A stretch of DNA of 64,000 bases, taken from contig JBEHXT010000004.1 in assembly GCA_048498555.1 (NCBI GenBank), positions 1 to 64,000 on the forward strand, given 5' to 3'. Positions 62,488-64,000 of this stretch are shown piece after piece (the first letter of the stretch is position 1; every line of letters starts with the position of its first letter). The position numbers and the translations under genes were made by a program. The stretch is from Danxiaibacter sp048498555. Its GTDB lineage: Bacteria; Bacteroidota; Bacteroidia; Chitinophagales; Chitinophagaceae. A model generated the notes under the pieces. The model did no database searches. It saw nothing but the letters and a program-made list of their open reading frames with translations, and had not been told where the DNA came from.

Positions 62488-63744
62488 ATGAGCAGTAGGT
62501 TAAGTCGCCTCGCGGAAAATCTAATAGGTTCTGAAATCGTTAGATTGGGCAATGAAATTAATGACCGTATACGCAAAGGTGAGAAGATTTTTAATTATAC
62601 CATCGGAGATTTTGACCCTGCTATTTTTCCCATTCCCAAAGAACTGGAAGACCTAATTGTAGATGCATATAAACAGCACTTCACCAATTACCCTCCGGGC
62701 GATGGATTGCTGGAACTACGGAAAGCTGTTGCTTCTTTTACCAAAGAATTTTCGGGTTTGGATTACGCAACCAACGAAATTCAAATTGCATCCGGCGGCC
62801 GGCCGCTTATCTATACAATATTCAAGACGATAGTTGATCGCGGCGACAAGGTTATATATGCCGTTCCCTCCTGGAACAATAACCATTACACAAACATGAA
62901 CGAAGCGGAGCATTGTGTAATAGAAGCCACGCTGGAAAATAATTTTATGCCAACCGCCGCCGATATTGCGCCTCATCTAAAGGGTGCCGCTTTGGTTTGC
63001 CTTTGTACACCTCAAAACCCCACAGGAACAACTCTTCCGAAAGATGAGCTGGAGAAAATATGTGATCTTATCCTGGAAGAGAATAGTAAAAGAGGGGCGG
63101 ACGAAAAAAAGCTTTACCTGATGTTTGATCAGATGTATGGCATACTCACGTTTGGCGATACCCGTCACCACAATCCTGTTTCTGTGAGGCCCGCGATGAA
63201 AGCATACACCATTTTTGTTGATGGCATTTCAAAAGCATTTGCTGCTACCGGCGTGCGTGTAGGATGGTCCATGGGCCCGGCGGAAGTAATAAGTAAAATG
63301 AAGGCGTTGTTAAGCCATATCGGGGCATGGGCACCAATGGCAGAGCAAAAAGCTGTTGCCGAATACCTGACACAAACAGAAAACATACAACGATACCTCG
63401 ACCACTATAAAAAGGAGCTTGAACAAAGGTTGCAATACATATACGAAGGATTTATCGCGTTAAAAAACAAAGGCTACAAAGTGGATGCCGTTGCTCCGCA
63501 GGCTGCAATCTATCTTACTATTAAGATTGACCTCGCCGGCCAAACACTTGGCGGCACAAAACTCAATAACCAGGCAGATGTTACAGGTTATATTTTGAGC
63601 GAGGCTAAACTGGCGGTTGTTCCTTTCTATGCTTTTGGGGCGGATAAAGATTCTCCATGGTACAGGCTGAGCGTAGGCACCAGCAAAATAGAAGACATTG
63701 ATGAGATGTTCAAAAAGCTGGAAGATAGTTTGAAGGAAAGCTAG
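62488..63744 (+). CDS. PLP-dependent aminotransferase class I/II
   Basis: A 418-residue fold-type I aminotransferase. It has the substrate-side motif YTIGDFDPAIFPIP, the conserved NPTG in TPQNPTGTTLP, Asp in LMFDQMYGIL and the PLP-binding Lys in VDGISKAFAATGVRVGW, with Arg of the C-terminal RLSVGTS. Similar to aspartate aminotransferases; amino-acid specificity is not determined. The ATG at 62488 is preferred to the TTG at 62482. Single gene, divergent from the NarL-type cassette. Confidence 0.88.
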   Translation: MSSRLSRLAENLIGSEIVRLGNEINDRIRKGEKIFNYTIGDFDPAIFPIPKELEDLIVDAYKQHFTNYPPGDGLLELRKAVASFTKEFSGLDYATNEIQIASGGRPLIYTIFKTIVDRGDKVIYAVPSWNNNHYTNMNEAEHCVIEATLENNFMPTAADIAPHLKGAALVCLCTPQNPTGTTLPKDELEKICDLILEENSKRGADEKKLYLMFDQMYGILTFGDTRHHNPVSVRPAMKAYTIFVDGISKAFAATGVRVGWSMGPAEVISKMKALLSHIGAWAPMAEQKAVAEYLTQTENIQRYLDHYKKELEQRLQYIYEGFIALKNKGYKVDAVAPQAAIYLTIKIDLAGQTLGGTKLNNQADVTGYILSEAKLAVVPFYAFGADKDSPWYRLSVGTSKIEDIDEMFKKLEDSLKES

Positions 63745-64000
63745 ATGCAAGCGTAAAGCGTATAGCGGGTGAATAGCGGACAGTCAATGGCGAAAGGTGC
63801 GGCGGAAAGATTAAAGCTTATAATGGGTAATGGTCAAAAGTGAAGAGTGAAAACCCGAATTGAAATTTATCCTTGCAAAGAGAAGTTTAACGCTCCGCGA
63901 AGCCTCCTGGCTTCGTGGCCTTATTCTATCGCCTCCGGCGATTTTGTAACCAATAGAATTCAGCTAGCAAATAGATGACCTTAAAACCTTTCTTTTTTGT
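63745..64000. repeat. Terminal intergenic region: heptad repeats and two small hairpins
   Basis: The aminotransferase stop is followed by GCG every 7 bp (GCAAGCG, TAAAGCG, TATAGCG) and, at about 63825-63855, by AAAAGTG, AAGAGTG, AAAACCC. Two perfect hairpins follow: CGAAGCC-TCCT-GGCTTCG (63898-63915) and ATCGCC-TCC-GGCGAT followed by TTT (63928-63944). The second may terminate a transcript. No gene seen to the window end. Confidence 0.6.

Noticed and set aside
1..64000. tRNA and rRNA genes
   Set aside because: No GTTCGAATC-type T-loop motif with matching acceptor stems and no rRNA segment was found in any intergenic gap.

Overview
The window is a chromosomal stretch from a Bacteroidota bacterium, most likely of the Chitinophagaceae/Sphingobacteriia side. 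Evidence: a SusC/SusD pair, two secreted proteins ending in type IX secretion (T9SS) sorting domains, a Bacteroidota-type split methionine synthase, M56 peptidase-TonB plug fusion, absence of clear Shine-Dalgarno sites, and several promoters of the Bacteroidota form TTG-N19-TAnnTTTG. Genes are mostly housekeeping; I see no phage, integrase, transposase, CRISPR array, rRNA or tRNA.

Layout. 1-5.1 kb: 5'-truncated SRPBCC gene, RlpA-like lipoprotein, glycosyltransferase, ftsE, and a BlaI repressor/M56 peptidase pair with a palindromic operator. 5.1-12.1 kb: two tandem paralogous T9SS-exported alpha/beta-hydrolases carrying 11 and 5 PKD-like repeats. 12.3-23.6 kb: purM, susC-susD, ribF, holA, an acyl-CoA ligase and an unknown gene. 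23.9-33.5 kb: an OmpR-type two-component system followed by a five-gene CzcC-CzcB-MgtE-DUF190-CzcA metal efflux operon, preceded by four TCTAA direct repeats spaced exactly 11 bp. 33.9-37.1 kb: a DtxR/MntR regulator divergent from a TonB-dependent receptor whose promoter contains a DtxR-like palindrome between the -33 and -7 elements. 37.3-50.1 kb: ftsX, leuS, NlpE-like lipoprotein, SMUG2-like glycosylase, thioredoxin, the two metH halves separated by a GxxExxY gene, and a flippase-like membrane protein with a DUF3108 protein. 50.4-53.7 kb: HerA-like ATPase, Fur, SCO, MerC with a Fur-type palindrome in the divergent promoter. 53.8-63.7 kb: S41 peptidase, thiL, a four-helix-bundle (S23) gene inside 27-bp inverted repeats, inositol monophosphatase, adk, msrB, a NarL-type two-component cassette with two unknown genes, and an aminotransferase.

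The theme linking many genes is metal and envelope homeostasis: CzcCBA/MgtE, DtxR-controlled receptor, Fur-SCO-MerC, NlpE and BlaI/M56.

The most unusual structure is not in the genes. At least a dozen intergenic sites hold degenerate repeats with an exact 7-bp period but different heptamer words (for example AGGTTTC, ACGTTAT, CAATTGT, GATTTGA, CGAAGTA). Many form inverted arms, and most begin at or within a few bases of a stop codon. A related family with roughly 8-bp period (CACGGAGA) also occurs. Three genes, the S23 gene, the HerA-like gene and the GxxExxY gene, are individually bracketed by inverted copies of such repeats. This looks like a repeat system acting on gene 3' ends, possibly mobile, that I cannot match to a described mechanism.
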